From Acidobacteriota bacterium (GTDB lineage: Bacteria; Acidobacteriota; Terriglobia; Terriglobales; Acidobacteriaceae): DNA of 33,332 bases. Within the stretch, counting starts at the first letter, position 1; each line of letters opens with the position of its first letter. The translations under genes and the position numbers were made by a program. This document shows positions 24,106-32,335 of this stretch, one piece after another. A model generated the notes under the pieces. It did no database searches, was not told the DNA's origin, and worked only from the letters and a program-made list of their open reading frames with translations. The stretch is taken from assembly GCA_028872955.1 (NCBI GenBank), contig JAGWNX010000042.1, positions 1-33,332 on the forward strand. Direction: 5' to 3'.

Positions 24106-25428
24106 TTATGCCTTCCTAAATAGCTTGCTTACGACAGCCGAATTAGCTTCCCGCTTTGACTCCATCAGCGCGTTGCCATAGACGTTCATCGTGGTCGAGA
24201 TTTGGGCGTGCCGCATGAGCTTCTGCTGCACTCCCATCGGTGCTCCGGTGTCATCCAGCCAGGACCTGTAGGTATGCCGGAAGGTGTGCCATCCGATGCT
24301 GCCGTATTTGCCGGCAGCATCCCACCGCTCGTCATGCAGCGGCAGGCGCTTCCCGTTCGGAACGGGAAAATCGGTCTTGCACCACTCTCCTGCGACTGCC
24401 CCGCAGTTGGGACAATCCACGAGACAGCAACCGGCAGGACGGATGTAGTCCTGTCCAATCGGCGAGGCGTGGAAGTGTCGTCCCGTCATGGGACTGACGA
24501 AGAGCAGGTCCGACTCTACAATCCCGGCACCCTCGTCCCCCAGCTTGGCTAGAGCCTCGCGCTCGGCTTCACGAATGAAGTCGAGCAGAACGGAAGCCAG
24601 ATCCGGGTCGAGGGGCAATTCGTCTTCTGAGTATTCCGTTTTCACCAGCTTCACCCGACCATGCACGACGGCTCGCACGATTTGCATACTCAGCTTCTCG
24701 AAGTGGATGTCTGGCTTTTCGACTGCCAGAACCTCCTCGACGCGAAGGCCCGAGCACTGCGCGAGAAGGACCATAGTGCGGTAAGGTTGCGGGATCAATG
24801 GAAGCATCAAAAAGAACTGCTCCACGGTGAGGATCACCGGACGTTTCCGACGTTTGCTGATGCCCTTGATTTCGACCAGCTCCATCGGATTCCGCTGCCA
24901 TTCGACCATCTCCCACAGCATGGCTTTCTCATACAAGCGATGTATGACAGCCTTGATGTGTCCTTTGGTCTTGGGTGCAGCTTCGAGTCCCCGGAGCCAC
25001 TCCTGTACGTGCATCGGCTTCACGCGAGCGATACGATGGGTTCCCCATTTCGCACGCACACGCTTGATGACGCTCAGGTAGGAGCTGGCGGTCGAATAGC
25101 TCAACTCGCCTACGTTGTCGCAGGATTCCCCCGGTCGGACCTTCTTGATTTCAAGCAGGCGCTCTTCCCGTATGAACCGATCCAGCAACGCATCGAAGGT
25201 GGGCTCTTGGACGGCTAACGTCGGGTTGTCAGAGTTAAGTTGAAGCACAAAGGATTCCAAGTGCCGCTCGACCGCGGTCTGCGTTGGAAACTGCTCTGTG
25301 CTGAAATACATGGACTTTTCCTTGCCGGTCTGGGGGTCCGCGTACCGATACTCCCAGGCCGACTTGTTGTTGGCTCGCGGCACTCGCCGCAGATAGCCAC
25401 GTTGGTAACGTTGCCGTGTGTGCTTCAA
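24106..25428 (-). CDS. tyrosine-type site-specific recombinase (integrase) with cysteine-rich insertion
   Basis: A 440-residue integrase. The N-terminal part (about 1-70) is an arm-binding-like region, followed by a SAM-like core-binding domain (about 75-175) and the catalytic domain (about 195-435). Catalytic residues are all present: Arg229 (QCSGLRVEEVL), likely Lys263 (LVKTEYSEDELPL), His381 and Arg384 (GWHTFRHTYRSW), His407 (KLMRHAQISTT) and nucleophile Tyr417 (NVYGNA). Between the second strand region and the HxxR box is an insertion (about 330-368) with Cys334, Cys335, Cys339, Cys342, Cys350 and His365, arranged as CPNC-x7-C with a distal LHDERW. It resembles a small zinc-binding module. 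The TTG start has AGGAG eight bases upstream and overlaps the preceding gene's stop as TTGA. Its 3' end faces the tRNA. Confidence 0.93.
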   Translation of the reverse strand: MKHTRQRYQRGYLRRVPRANNKSAWEYRYADPQTGKEKSMYFSTEQFPTQTAVERHLESFVLQLNSDNPTLAVQEPTFDALLDRFIREERLLEIKKVRPGESCDNVGELSYSTASSYLSVIKRVRAKWGTHRIARVKPMHVQEWLRGLEAAPKTKGHIKAVIHRLYEKAMLWEMVEWQRNPMELVEIKGISKRRKRPVILTVEQFFLMLPLIPQPYRTMVLLAQCSGLRVEEVLAVEKPDIHFEKLSMQIVRAVVHGRVKLVKTEYSEDELPLDPDLASVLLDFIREAEREALAKLGDEGAGIVESDLLFVSPMTGRHFHASPIGQDYIRPAGCCLVDCPNCGAVAGEWCKTDFPVPNGKRLPLHDERWDAAGKYGSIGWHTFRHTYRSWLDDTGAPMGVQQKLMRHAQISTTMNVYGNALMESKREANSAVVSKLFRKA

Positions 25429-25688
25429 GGATGTTGCTCCTGTCTAGTCACAGCGGCCCGATCAGTTGTATTCGATTTTAGGCCCTTCTCCAGCCATGAA
25501 TTCAAGGAAGAAAGTCGGAATCTCCAGCGTTTTCCTACCTTGAAGGCGGGTACTTCATGCTGCCGCGCTTTGCCTTCCAGCGTCTTCCAGTGCATCCCCA
25601 AAACGGAAGCAGCCTCATGGAGATCAAGCAGGGGCTCGAACGAAGAATTGGAGAGAATGCGCGGCTGTGGCTTCGTGGCTGAGAGCAT
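25425..25688 (-). CDS. excisionase-like MerR/HTH_17-type DNA-binding protein
   Basis: An 87-residue DNA-binding protein. The winged-helix excisionase fold is visible as LLDLHEAASVLGMHWKTLEGKARQHEVPAFKVGKRWRFRLSSLNSWLE (residues about 20-67). This is the usual helix-turn-helix followed by a wing and a C-terminal helix. I selected the ATG at 25686-25688 with GGAAGG four bases upstream; a TTG 31 codons earlier would add an unstructured extension. Its TGA stop overlaps the integrase TTG start, so the two are translationally coupled. This suggests it controls integrase activity or direction (Xis-like), or represses the pair. Role is inferred from fold and linkage. Confidence 0.82.
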   Translation of the reverse strand: MLSATKPQPRILSNSSFEPLLDLHEAASVLGMHWKTLEGKARQHEVPAFKVGKRWRFRLSSLNSWLEKGLKSNTTDRAAVTRQEQHP

Positions 25689-25973
25689 GGAACCTTCCGT
25701 TGGGGCGGCCCCGATGTCGATCCAGGGCTGAGATAACGTACAGTGCTCCGACGATTGCCCAAGACCGTTCGCTGTGTCCAATTCATAACGACGACCTACT
25801 TATCAACAGGAGGAATAAGTTCTTTTCCGTATACGTTTTTCGAGCTGACTGCATCTAATTCCACCATTGCTTCAGCGGTGGGACGTTTGCGCTCATCCGT
25901 TTCCTTCTACACCGCATTACGCACGGCTGCGCTCGTCCCATCCCATTTCCTCGGAGTTCATGGGAGCGCCCGT

Positions 25974-26918
25974 ATGCTGCGAAACGAAACAAAACTGATG
26001 GAATCGGCCATTGCTTTGGCTGAAGAGCTTCATTATCAACGGGCAGCTCGGAAGCTCCGTATAAGTCAACCGATGCTGACCAAAAACATCCAAGATCTCG
26101 AATCGATTCTGGGTAGTCCACTCTTCGTTCGCAACCGCAGTAGCCGCAAGAATGTCACCCTGAACGATGCCGGACGAGCTTACGTCCAGCAAGCCAGACT
26201 GTCGTTGCTTTATGGAGAGAGAGCGGTTCAGGCAGCAAAAGCTGTCATGCAAAACGTTGACGTGCCGTTTCATGTCGGGCGCTCACCATACACTGATCCG
26301 TTCTTGACTTCGACTCTTCTTTCTATAAGCCTCCCGCTGTATCCCAAGCTGCGGATCGAATTGGCAAGTCAATACTCGATTGATCTTGTCCACGATCTCC
26401 TTGATGGCGTCTTGTCCTTAGTAATTGCGAACGAACCTCCCGAATCGGCGCTACTCACACAGCTTCTAATTGCTGAGTCCCCGTTTTATATCGCGATGGC
26501 TCGTAGAGACGAACTTGCGTGCAAGCCATCGGTTTCGATGGCTGACCTTAATAATCGTAAGTGGATACTGTTTGAACGGAAATTGCATTCTTCGTTGTAC
26601 GATTCAATACTCGACACTGCAGAACGGCTTCATGTGAAACCAGCAAGTGTTCAGCATGTAACGGCTCCCGAAGAGGCGTTTCCTTTTGTCGCTGACAACT
26701 CGGCTGTTGCGTTCTTGGTAAAAGCTGGAGCACTGCTCATGGCCCGTAATGGGGTGACCATTCGGCCACTCGCAGAACCAGAACTACGGCTTCGTACGTA
26801 CCTGGTTTCTCGTGCTGACGACGATTCTAAGGTTGCGAGCGAACTCGTGCGGTCATTCATGCGTAAGATTTCAGAAGTCAGCGCCTACCGCCAGCTCACA
26901 CTTCCGATATCTGTTTGA
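25974..26918 (+). CDS. LysR-type transcriptional regulator
   Basis: A 314-residue regulator. The N-terminal winged helix-turn-helix (SAIALAEELHYQRAARKLRISQPMLTKNIQDLESILGSPLFVRN) is canonical LysR. It is followed by a linker helix and a type 2 periplasmic-binding-protein effector domain (PFHVGRSPYTDPFLTSTLL, then LVIANEPPESALL). The ATG at 25974 has GGGAG seven bases upstream; an upstream in-frame extension of 77 codons lacks LysR similarity. Codon use is noticeably less GC-rich than in the core genes to the left. It is separated from the divergent integrase-xis pair by about 285 bp with no other gene. It converges on the zinc-ribbon gene with a 4-bp gap. Its target is unknown and could be within the element. 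Confidence 0.9.
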   Translation: MLRNETKLMESAIALAEELHYQRAARKLRISQPMLTKNIQDLESILGSPLFVRNRSSRKNVTLNDAGRAYVQQARLSLLYGERAVQAAKAVMQNVDVPFHVGRSPYTDPFLTSTLLSISLPLYPKLRIELASQYSIDLVHDLLDGVLSLVIANEPPESALLTQLLIAESPFYIAMARRDELACKPSVSMADLNNRKWILFERKLHSSLYDSILDTAERLHVKPASVQHVTAPEEAFPFVADNSAVAFLVKAGALLMARNGVTIRPLAEPELRLRTYLVSRADDDSKVASELVRSFMRKISEVSAYRQLTLPISV

Positions 26919-26922
26919 CTCC

Positions 26923-27132
26923 CTAATTCTCTTTGCTTCCAAGCTGCGGGCTGCTTCCACCGACAATCTGGATTTCAATTTTCCCCGCCCATTCACACTG
27001 GGGGCATAACACTATTCCTGTCGTGATCGCCCTCATATCGATGTCTGCGAGATTGATGACGTACTGGCAATTGGGGCAAACATGAGCGCTTTCCCAATGT
27101 TCTGTAAGATTGGTGCTGTTGTTTGCGCTCAT
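26923..27132 (-). CDS. small zinc-ribbon protein
   Basis: A short protein of 69 residues (ATG at 27130-27132) or 88 residues (TTG at 27187-27189). Two CPxC knuckles, VCPNCQYVIN and LCPQCEWAG, are separated by about 22 residues, and the rest is acidic or polar. The pattern is a typical zinc ribbon with no enzymatic domain. The longer start overlaps the stop codon of the VWA-like gene as TTGA, which would be coupling, but it lacks a clear ribosome-binding site; the ATG also has only a weak site. It is the last gene of the leftward run of four. Whether it binds nucleic acid or protein cannot be told from sequence. Confidence 0.65.
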   Translation of the reverse strand: MSANNSTNLTEHWESAHVCPNCQYVINLADIDMRAITTGIVLCPQCEWAGKIEIQIVGGSSPQLGSKEN

Positions 27133-27185
27133 ACAATTCTGCTCTGGACTGCGAGGCTGGACACGCTGATGGGGCGAAGTGCAAC

Positions 27186-29297
27186 TCAACGCTGGATCGC
27201 AATAGGAATTTGTCGAAAGACGACTTGGCGGCGAGTTGGCGAGAATAGACCTACCTGACAGGTGTACTGACCAGGTGGAAGGTCCGGAACGGTAACGTCG
27301 ATCAGAAATTCGTCCGTTGTCATTCCGTGACGTGATCTCTGTTGAGGCTGCTGAAATCCACTTGAGAAGACCTGCCCCTGTCGGTCAACAATAGTCACCG
27401 CCGCGACCAGTTGATCTGTATCGTTCGGAGGCTGATACGCTTGGAGATAAACATAGATCGGTTTATGGGAAGAGAAGACTCGGTTGACGCTGGGGACGAG
27501 CTTGTCTCGACCGTCAAACAAAGGGTTATCGCGGTCTCCTGAACCCTTTTTTGAACTAAAGAGCAGATACTTCACCGCGGTCTTCTGATTCCCAATGACA
27601 ACGGAACTGATTGGAATCTCCAGATTTCGCGATAGATTGGGAATCTGAAATTGGGTTTGATAGGTTCCGATCCGTCCGGAGACGCTATCCCTCGCCAAAA
27701 ACTTCAGCGAGTATTTTCCCGGGAGCAGCGTCAGTCCAGCTTGATAGCTGATGGGGTGCATTGCCAGTTCGCTCGCTAACGGGCCGGAGAGAACGATGTC
27801 TGCCTTATCACGAAGATTGGCGACCGTGACATGGAACTCATCTTTCACTTCGGCAATAAAGTCGATGACTGTACGATCCGCGCCCTTTCGTTTCGCCAAA
27901 GCAAGTTCGCTTCCAGGGATCTTTACGGCAAGGGGCACGAAGTACTCGGCTTGATTGATGCGAAAGTAGTTCAATTCCAATGCGATCGGAATATCCGTCT
28001 CGGGATCGTTGAGCGCCAACGCTTCTTCAAGCTGTCTTTCCTTGTCTGCTGCCGTGAACTCCTTAAACTCCTTCTTTGCGTAGTAGCCGGGTGAATAATC
28101 GAGGTTCGCTGACATATGGTTCGCGAGGGAGATATTTACTCGTCTGTAATGGCCATCAGCCGCCGCGTTGGAGGTGTAGTAACCGATGATGTAGTAGCTG
28201 GACACGGATTGTTGTGCCCGCACAATCCCGCGCGAGAGGTCGTTGTAGTTCAGTAATGCTTTGCCACCGGTATCTGCGGCCAATGTCCGGAACGTATCCT
28301 GCGAACGGTCAAAATTCGTCGTGACTGCAGTGGCCGCTGCTCCCGTATACATCGCAAGTGTGCCCGGCGAGGCTGCCGTCGCGTCTCCGATAGGAGCCGC
28401 GCCCAACAGTCCGCGTGTGTCAATTGGCCAGATCGCTACGTCCGCGCGTACCGCTGAGTTTATGGTCGACTGAAGTTGTGCCTGATTATCGAGGCCGTTC
28501 AATCTCATTCCACTGGAGAAGTACAGCAGGCTCTTTTTCTGTCGGATATTGCCGAACCTTGTGATGACATTTTGCAACGCAGCGAGTTGGCGATCCGAGT
28601 TGAACAGGTTGAACTCTGTGTCGTCCTGACCGAACGGAGCGCCAGTATCCGCAGCACTCGCGTCGTGCGCGTTGCCACTCAGCCCTTGCCCCTCCCCAAC
28701 AGTAAGCGAGTGGATCGTAGCTAGAAGAGCTGCGTGGTCGCTGGTAAAGTCTCGTTCGTCTCGGATGCCCCCACCGCTGTAGGTCAAGATTGAAACGAGA
28801 TCATCGGGAGTCATCTTTTGCTCGATAAAAGTCTGTGCCGATGACAAGGCACGCAGTTGATCGCTCATCGGCATGGAGGTCATATCGAAGTACAGAATGA
28901 GCAATCGGTGATCGTTATAACGATTTCCAGTTCGGGGCGGCGGGGTTCCGGGCACCGTTTTTACGCCCTCGCCATTGAGAGGCGTCCCGGGGAGGTCGAC
29001 GTTAGGCTTTCCCAACTTTTGCAAATCACAGATTCGAATCCGTTGCACCTTACCGTCTTCCGTGAGCAAGAAGTCGCTGGCTGTGAGATTTTCCACCAAA
29101 TCACCTTTCTTATCTCTCACGGTCACAGTTCGCAGCACGAGTTGTGTGCTTACGGAAAGTGTGAACGGCTTCGCGGGGTCCGGTGCGACCTGACTGTCTT
29201 GACCGTTTGCATTGGGGAGTTTTTGCTGTGCATGCATCCCTGCTGCGAACAGCAACACCGAAAAGCTAAATAACGCCGTGCCTGTTCTCTTAAACAT
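27186..29297 (-). CDS. exported VWA-like protein, acidobacterial TIGR03436 type
   Basis: A 703-residue secreted protein. The signal peptide (about 1-23, ending GMHAQ) is followed by a region with TLSVSTQLVLRTVTVRDKKGDLVENLTASDFLLTEDGK, the conserved opening of the VWA-like domain family found mainly in Acidobacteriota. The VWA domain (about 130-390) includes LLILYFDMTSMPMSD, FIEQKMTPDDLVSILTYSGG, and SLLYFSSGMRLNG with VRADVAIWPIDTRGL. The metal site (MIDAS) reads D138-M-T140-S-M142 rather than DxSxS, so it may not bind metal in the usual way. About 310 residues of beta-rich sequence follow. The ATG has TAAGG eight bases upstream. It begins 10 bp after the beta-barrel gene. A role in surface adhesion or protein assembly is inferred, not shown. 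Confidence 0.88.
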   Translation of the reverse strand: MFKRTGTALFSFSVLLFAAGMHAQQKLPNANGQDSQVAPDPAKPFTLSVSTQLVLRTVTVRDKKGDLVENLTASDFLLTEDGKVQRIRICDLQKLGKPNVDLPGTPLNGEGVKTVPGTPPPRTGNRYNDHRLLILYFDMTSMPMSDQLRALSSAQTFIEQKMTPDDLVSILTYSGGGIRDERDFTSDHAALLATIHSLTVGEGQGLSGNAHDASAADTGAPFGQDDTEFNLFNSDRQLAALQNVITRFGNIRQKKSLLYFSSGMRLNGLDNQAQLQSTINSAVRADVAIWPIDTRGLLGAAPIGDATAASPGTLAMYTGAAATAVTTNFDRSQDTFRTLAADTGGKALLNYNDLSRGIVRAQQSVSSYYIIGYYTSNAAADGHYRRVNISLANHMSANLDYSPGYYAKKEFKEFTAADKERQLEEALALNDPETDIPIALELNYFRINQAEYFVPLAVKIPGSELALAKRKGADRTVIDFIAEVKDEFHVTVANLRDKADIVLSGPLASELAMHPISYQAGLTLLPGKYSLKFLARDSVSGRIGTYQTQFQIPNLSRNLEIPISSVVIGNQKTAVKYLLFSSKKGSGDRDNPLFDGRDKLVPSVNRVFSSHKPIYVYLQAYQPPNDTDQLVAAVTIVDRQGQVFSSGFQQPQQRSRHGMTTDEFLIDVTVPDLPPGQYTCQVGLFSPTRRQVVFRQIPIAIQR

Positions 29298-29307
29298 TTG
29301 ATTGGCC

Positions 29308-32286
29308 TTAGAAATGGAGCCGCAGAGTCATCTGCATACTTCTCATTGGGTTGGCTGCTACTGGCAGACCAAACTGCGAACTTGTTGTCGTGGAGTTCCA
29401 ACTCGTAACGTTGACTTTATTGAGCATGTTCGTACTGTCCAATCGAAGCTCCAGATTCTTCTGGTCGACGAGACGAAAGGTCCGTCCCAATGATGAGTCG
29501 AGACCAAACTGCGAAGGCCCGGTGATCGAGTTCCTCCGCGCGTTGCCCCAGTGACCAATCGAAGGAGCTAGAAAGGCTGCTGGATTAAGGAACCGGCCTG
29601 GGGGAGCGTCGGTGACGGATAGCCCGGAATAATCAGGACGGAGTGTTCCAGTCACTCCCGTACCCTGTACCGTAGCAAAGTAGATTGGAGTTTCTGGAAG
29701 GCCGGTTCCCGCGGTGATTTGCGAGGCAATGGTCCAATCTCGCAAAAGTTTGCCACCCCAACCTTGCAGTGTCGTTATTCCTGCCTTGCCCATGCCGCTT
29801 GTGTATTGGAGCGAAACGCTAAGGGAATGCCGCTGGTCAAAGTTTGATAGCGACCGTTCTGCGGCGAGGTTTCTCCAGTCCTGAGCGATTACTTGTGCCG
29901 ATTGGCCAAGAGATCCTCCGAGAGCTGCGTCGTCAATAGCTTTCGCATACGTATATTGCACCGATGCGGCAAAGCCGCGATGGAGATGGCGCCGCAGTTG
30001 GACTTGCCCCGCATCCCTTGAAGAGGCCCCGCCAGAAGAGAGGTAGATAAAGCCTCTTGGACAAGAGGGACAGGGATCGGCTGCACCGCTCGGATAGGTA
30101 TTTGGAAGAAATGCCTGCTGTGCATGGCTTCCTCTGATCCCTAGATAACTCAAGACGAGCGTAGAAGTCCAAGGTAGATCCCGCTGAACCGAGAGATTGA
30201 AATTTTGAGCGTAGCCTACCCGGAGATTCGGATCGACTGCGTAGGTCGGAAACTGGAGAGTTGATGGCGGATTGAAACCATTCGCGACGGTGAGAGGGAT
30301 AGCCGGACTATTTTGAACGCTAAAGCTCTTTGAGATTGGTGCTTGCTGTGCTAGCGCAGAGGCTATTGGGAGGTAGACCGAAGTGTTGTAGTACAAGCCA
30401 TAGCCTGCCCTCAGTAGCCAGGAGGAGTCTGCGATAGGGCGCCATGCAAGTCCGATACGGGGTTCGAAGCCGCTTCTGTCAGGTTTTATCAAAGAAGCCG
30501 GGTAAACCTGCCCCGTCACGCCTCCGGTTTGAACGCTGGCTAACACGGGGCTTGCTGCTGAGAAATTTGGGGAAACGTCAAGATTTACGAGACGCTGTTT
30601 CTTTTCGTCAATTGGAGAGCCATAATCCCAACGCACTCCTACGTTCAACGTCAGGCCGGCAGCGACACGAAAATCATCGGCAAGGTATGCGTCGTATACG
30701 TTCTGGCGCAAATATTTATCTGCGTTTCCGTAAGCAAGTGTGCTGGTATCAGGAATTCCGATCAGGAAATCGGCAAAGTCATTACCAGTAGCTGCCCCGG
30801 TGAAGTTGAATGTGCCACGCCCATTCTGCTGGTTGAGCAGATTGAACTGTTGGCGGCGAAAATCGGCACCGACCCTGATGTTGTGCCGATAATGGTTCCA
30901 TAGAGCGGCATAAGAAATACCGCTCGTCTGGTTTCGTGTGAATGAGAACTGGCCATCTGTGAGGCTGGAGGTTCCTCCTGAAAAGAAGAGGCTAGGCGGA
31001 CCCCAATCTGACGGATCTCGATCATTACCCTGGATACCGGCTGCTCCCGAAACGTCGATCTTATCGGCAAAGTATGGAACCACACGCGATGCAAGGCGGT
31101 TGTACTGAAAGCCATAGGTCATCGACAATCGGGGTGTATAGAGATGTTGCCAATTCACGGAAGCATTCAAACCCAGGCTGGATATTCCGTCCATAAATCC
31201 GAATAGATTCACACTCGTGGAACGTGTGCTCTGACCAGCGAACACACCGTACAAGAGATCTTTGGCTGAGAGGTTCTTAGTGAGCCTGGACTGCCAGCTA
31301 TCAATGTTGATCGATGAGGTCGTGACCTGCTGATAGTTGTACTGTGATGCCCCCGAGACATTTGGCAAAGGATAGAGGTTCAATAACGCCTTTGCCTGTG
31401 CATTTACCGGAACGGTGTTCCCAGGATAAGGGACATGCGTTGATGGGTCGCTCGCCACGGGTTCGTTGCTTCCTGAAAGGTCACCCGTTCTCTCGGTAGA
31501 AGTGGGGACGATGCCCGCTTGTACCGTCGCGACATGGTCACGCACCGCCTGATAGTTGAGCGCGAACGTCGGTCCGTTCTGCCACAATAAATGGGGAATT
31601 CTTAGCGGACCGCCTAGACTCGCAATCGCGGTTATGCGACTGTAGACGGGTTTCTGAGAAGTGACACCTGACAGCGAGAACGGGCGGGCATCGAAGGCGG
31701 AATTACCGATGATGACTCCAGCGTTTCCCGAATAGAGCGCGCGGATATCCTGACGGTTGTTGCCGGTTGCCCTAGACTGCCCGAAGATAGTTGTTGCGGC
31801 ATTGTTGTTGGTACCGTTGATAATGAGACTGTCGGTTGGCCCAAGAGGGGCATTGGTATCGTCGTACGCCGCTCCAAGAGGTGCAACATTCAACGGTTGC
31901 CTCGACAAAGCTGCGACGGCTGTGGCTGTATTCGGATCCCGTACCATCCCTGGCTTGCTAACCATCGACGCATAAGGCAGCATCACGAGGTCCCACGTGA
32001 CCAGACCGCTAGCGGCAGAGAAGACAAGGTCTCTTTCAGCAGTTTCGAAACCGACCGTCTCGACTCTTAGGTGCCACGGAGCATCCGTCACTCCTACAAG
32101 CAGGTACAGTCCATTGGCATCAGTCACTGCACGAACGGTGCTCTGACCGTTTGTTGCGATAACAACGACCCCTGGTACCGGCTTCCCCTGATAGCGAACC
32201 AAGCCTTGTTGATCTGCTGCAAACGCGGACAGTACGATGCACGGAAACAATACACTGAGAAGGGTTTTGAGACAAAGATATCGCAC
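29308..32286 (-). CDS. TonB-dependent-type outer-membrane protein with carboxypeptidase-regulatory domain
   Basis: A 992-residue outer-membrane protein. A signal peptide (about 1-23, FPCIVLSAFAAD) precedes a carboxypeptidase-regulatory-like Ig fold (about 26-105, GLVRYQGKPVPGVVVIATNGQ, TDANGLYLLVGV). A plug-like segment and a large beta-barrel with alternating aromatic strands follow. The C-terminus ends RSMQMTLRLHF, with a terminal Phe recognised by the BAM machinery. This architecture (Oar-like/TonB-dependent receptor) is expanded in Acidobacteriota. It has no clear TonB box, so energy coupling is uncertain. The GTG start has AAGGGAG about 12 bases upstream. The M56 gene ends 49 bp upstream, and the VWA-like gene follows after 10 bp, which supports one transcription unit. 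The cargo could be a carbohydrate, peptide or metal chelate. Confidence 0.88.
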   Translation of the reverse strand: MRYLCLKTLLSVLFPCIVLSAFAADQQGLVRYQGKPVPGVVVIATNGQSTVRAVTDANGLYLLVGVTDAPWHLRVETVGFETAERDLVFSAASGLVTWDLVMLPYASMVSKPGMVRDPNTATAVAALSRQPLNVAPLGAAYDDTNAPLGPTDSLIINGTNNNAATTIFGQSRATGNNRQDIRALYSGNAGVIIGNSAFDARPFSLSGVTSQKPVYSRITAIASLGGPLRIPHLLWQNGPTFALNYQAVRDHVATVQAGIVPTSTERTGDLSGSNEPVASDPSTHVPYPGNTVPVNAQAKALLNLYPLPNVSGASQYNYQQVTTSSINIDSWQSRLTKNLSAKDLLYGVFAGQSTRSTSVNLFGFMDGISSLGLNASVNWQHLYTPRLSMTYGFQYNRLASRVVPYFADKIDVSGAAGIQGNDRDPSDWGPPSLFFSGGTSSLTDGQFSFTRNQTSGISYAALWNHYRHNIRVGADFRRQQFNLLNQQNGRGTFNFTGAATGNDFADFLIGIPDTSTLAYGNADKYLRQNVYDAYLADDFRVAAGLTLNVGVRWDYGSPIDEKKQRLVNLDVSPNFSAASPVLASVQTGGVTGQVYPASLIKPDRSGFEPRIGLAWRPIADSSWLLRAGYGLYYNTSVYLPIASALAQQAPISKSFSVQNSPAIPLTVANGFNPPSTLQFPTYAVDPNLRVGYAQNFNLSVQRDLPWTSTLVLSYLGIRGSHAQQAFLPNTYPSGAADPCPSCPRGFIYLSSGGASSRDAGQVQLRRHLHRGFAASVQYTYAKAIDDAALGGSLGQSAQVIAQDWRNLAAERSLSNFDQRHSLSVSLQYTSGMGKAGITTLQGWGGKLLRDWTIASQITAGTGLPETPIYFATVQGTGVTGTLRPDYSGLSVTDAPPGRFLNPAAFLAPSIGHWGNARRNSITGPSQFGLDSSLGRTFRLVDQKNLELRLDSTNMLNKVNVTSWNSTTTSSQFGLPVAANPMRSMQMTLRLHF

Positions 32287-32335
32287 AGGAATGCAAAGCT
32301 CCCTTGAAGCGTCTATTCAGATTGCTATTGAACGA

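Noticed and set aside
25743-25973. 77-codon N-terminal extension of the LysR gene
   Set aside because: The LysR helix-turn-helix begins just after the ATG at 25974, which has a good ribosome-binding site; the extension shows no similarity to the family.
25689-25973. Intergenic stretch between the xis-like gene and LysR, with GGAGG near 25810 and a 6-bp inverted repeat ACTTAT/ATAAGT (25798-25820)
   Set aside because: No start codon at a suitable distance after the GGAGG and the repeat is too short to claim an operator; it probably holds divergent promoters, but none is convincing.
29020-29055. T-loop-like ATTCGAATCC sequence considered as a second att copy
   Set aside because: It matches only a generic T-loop pattern, lies inside the VWA-like coding sequence in frame, and lacks the rest of the tRNA-fMet 3' end.
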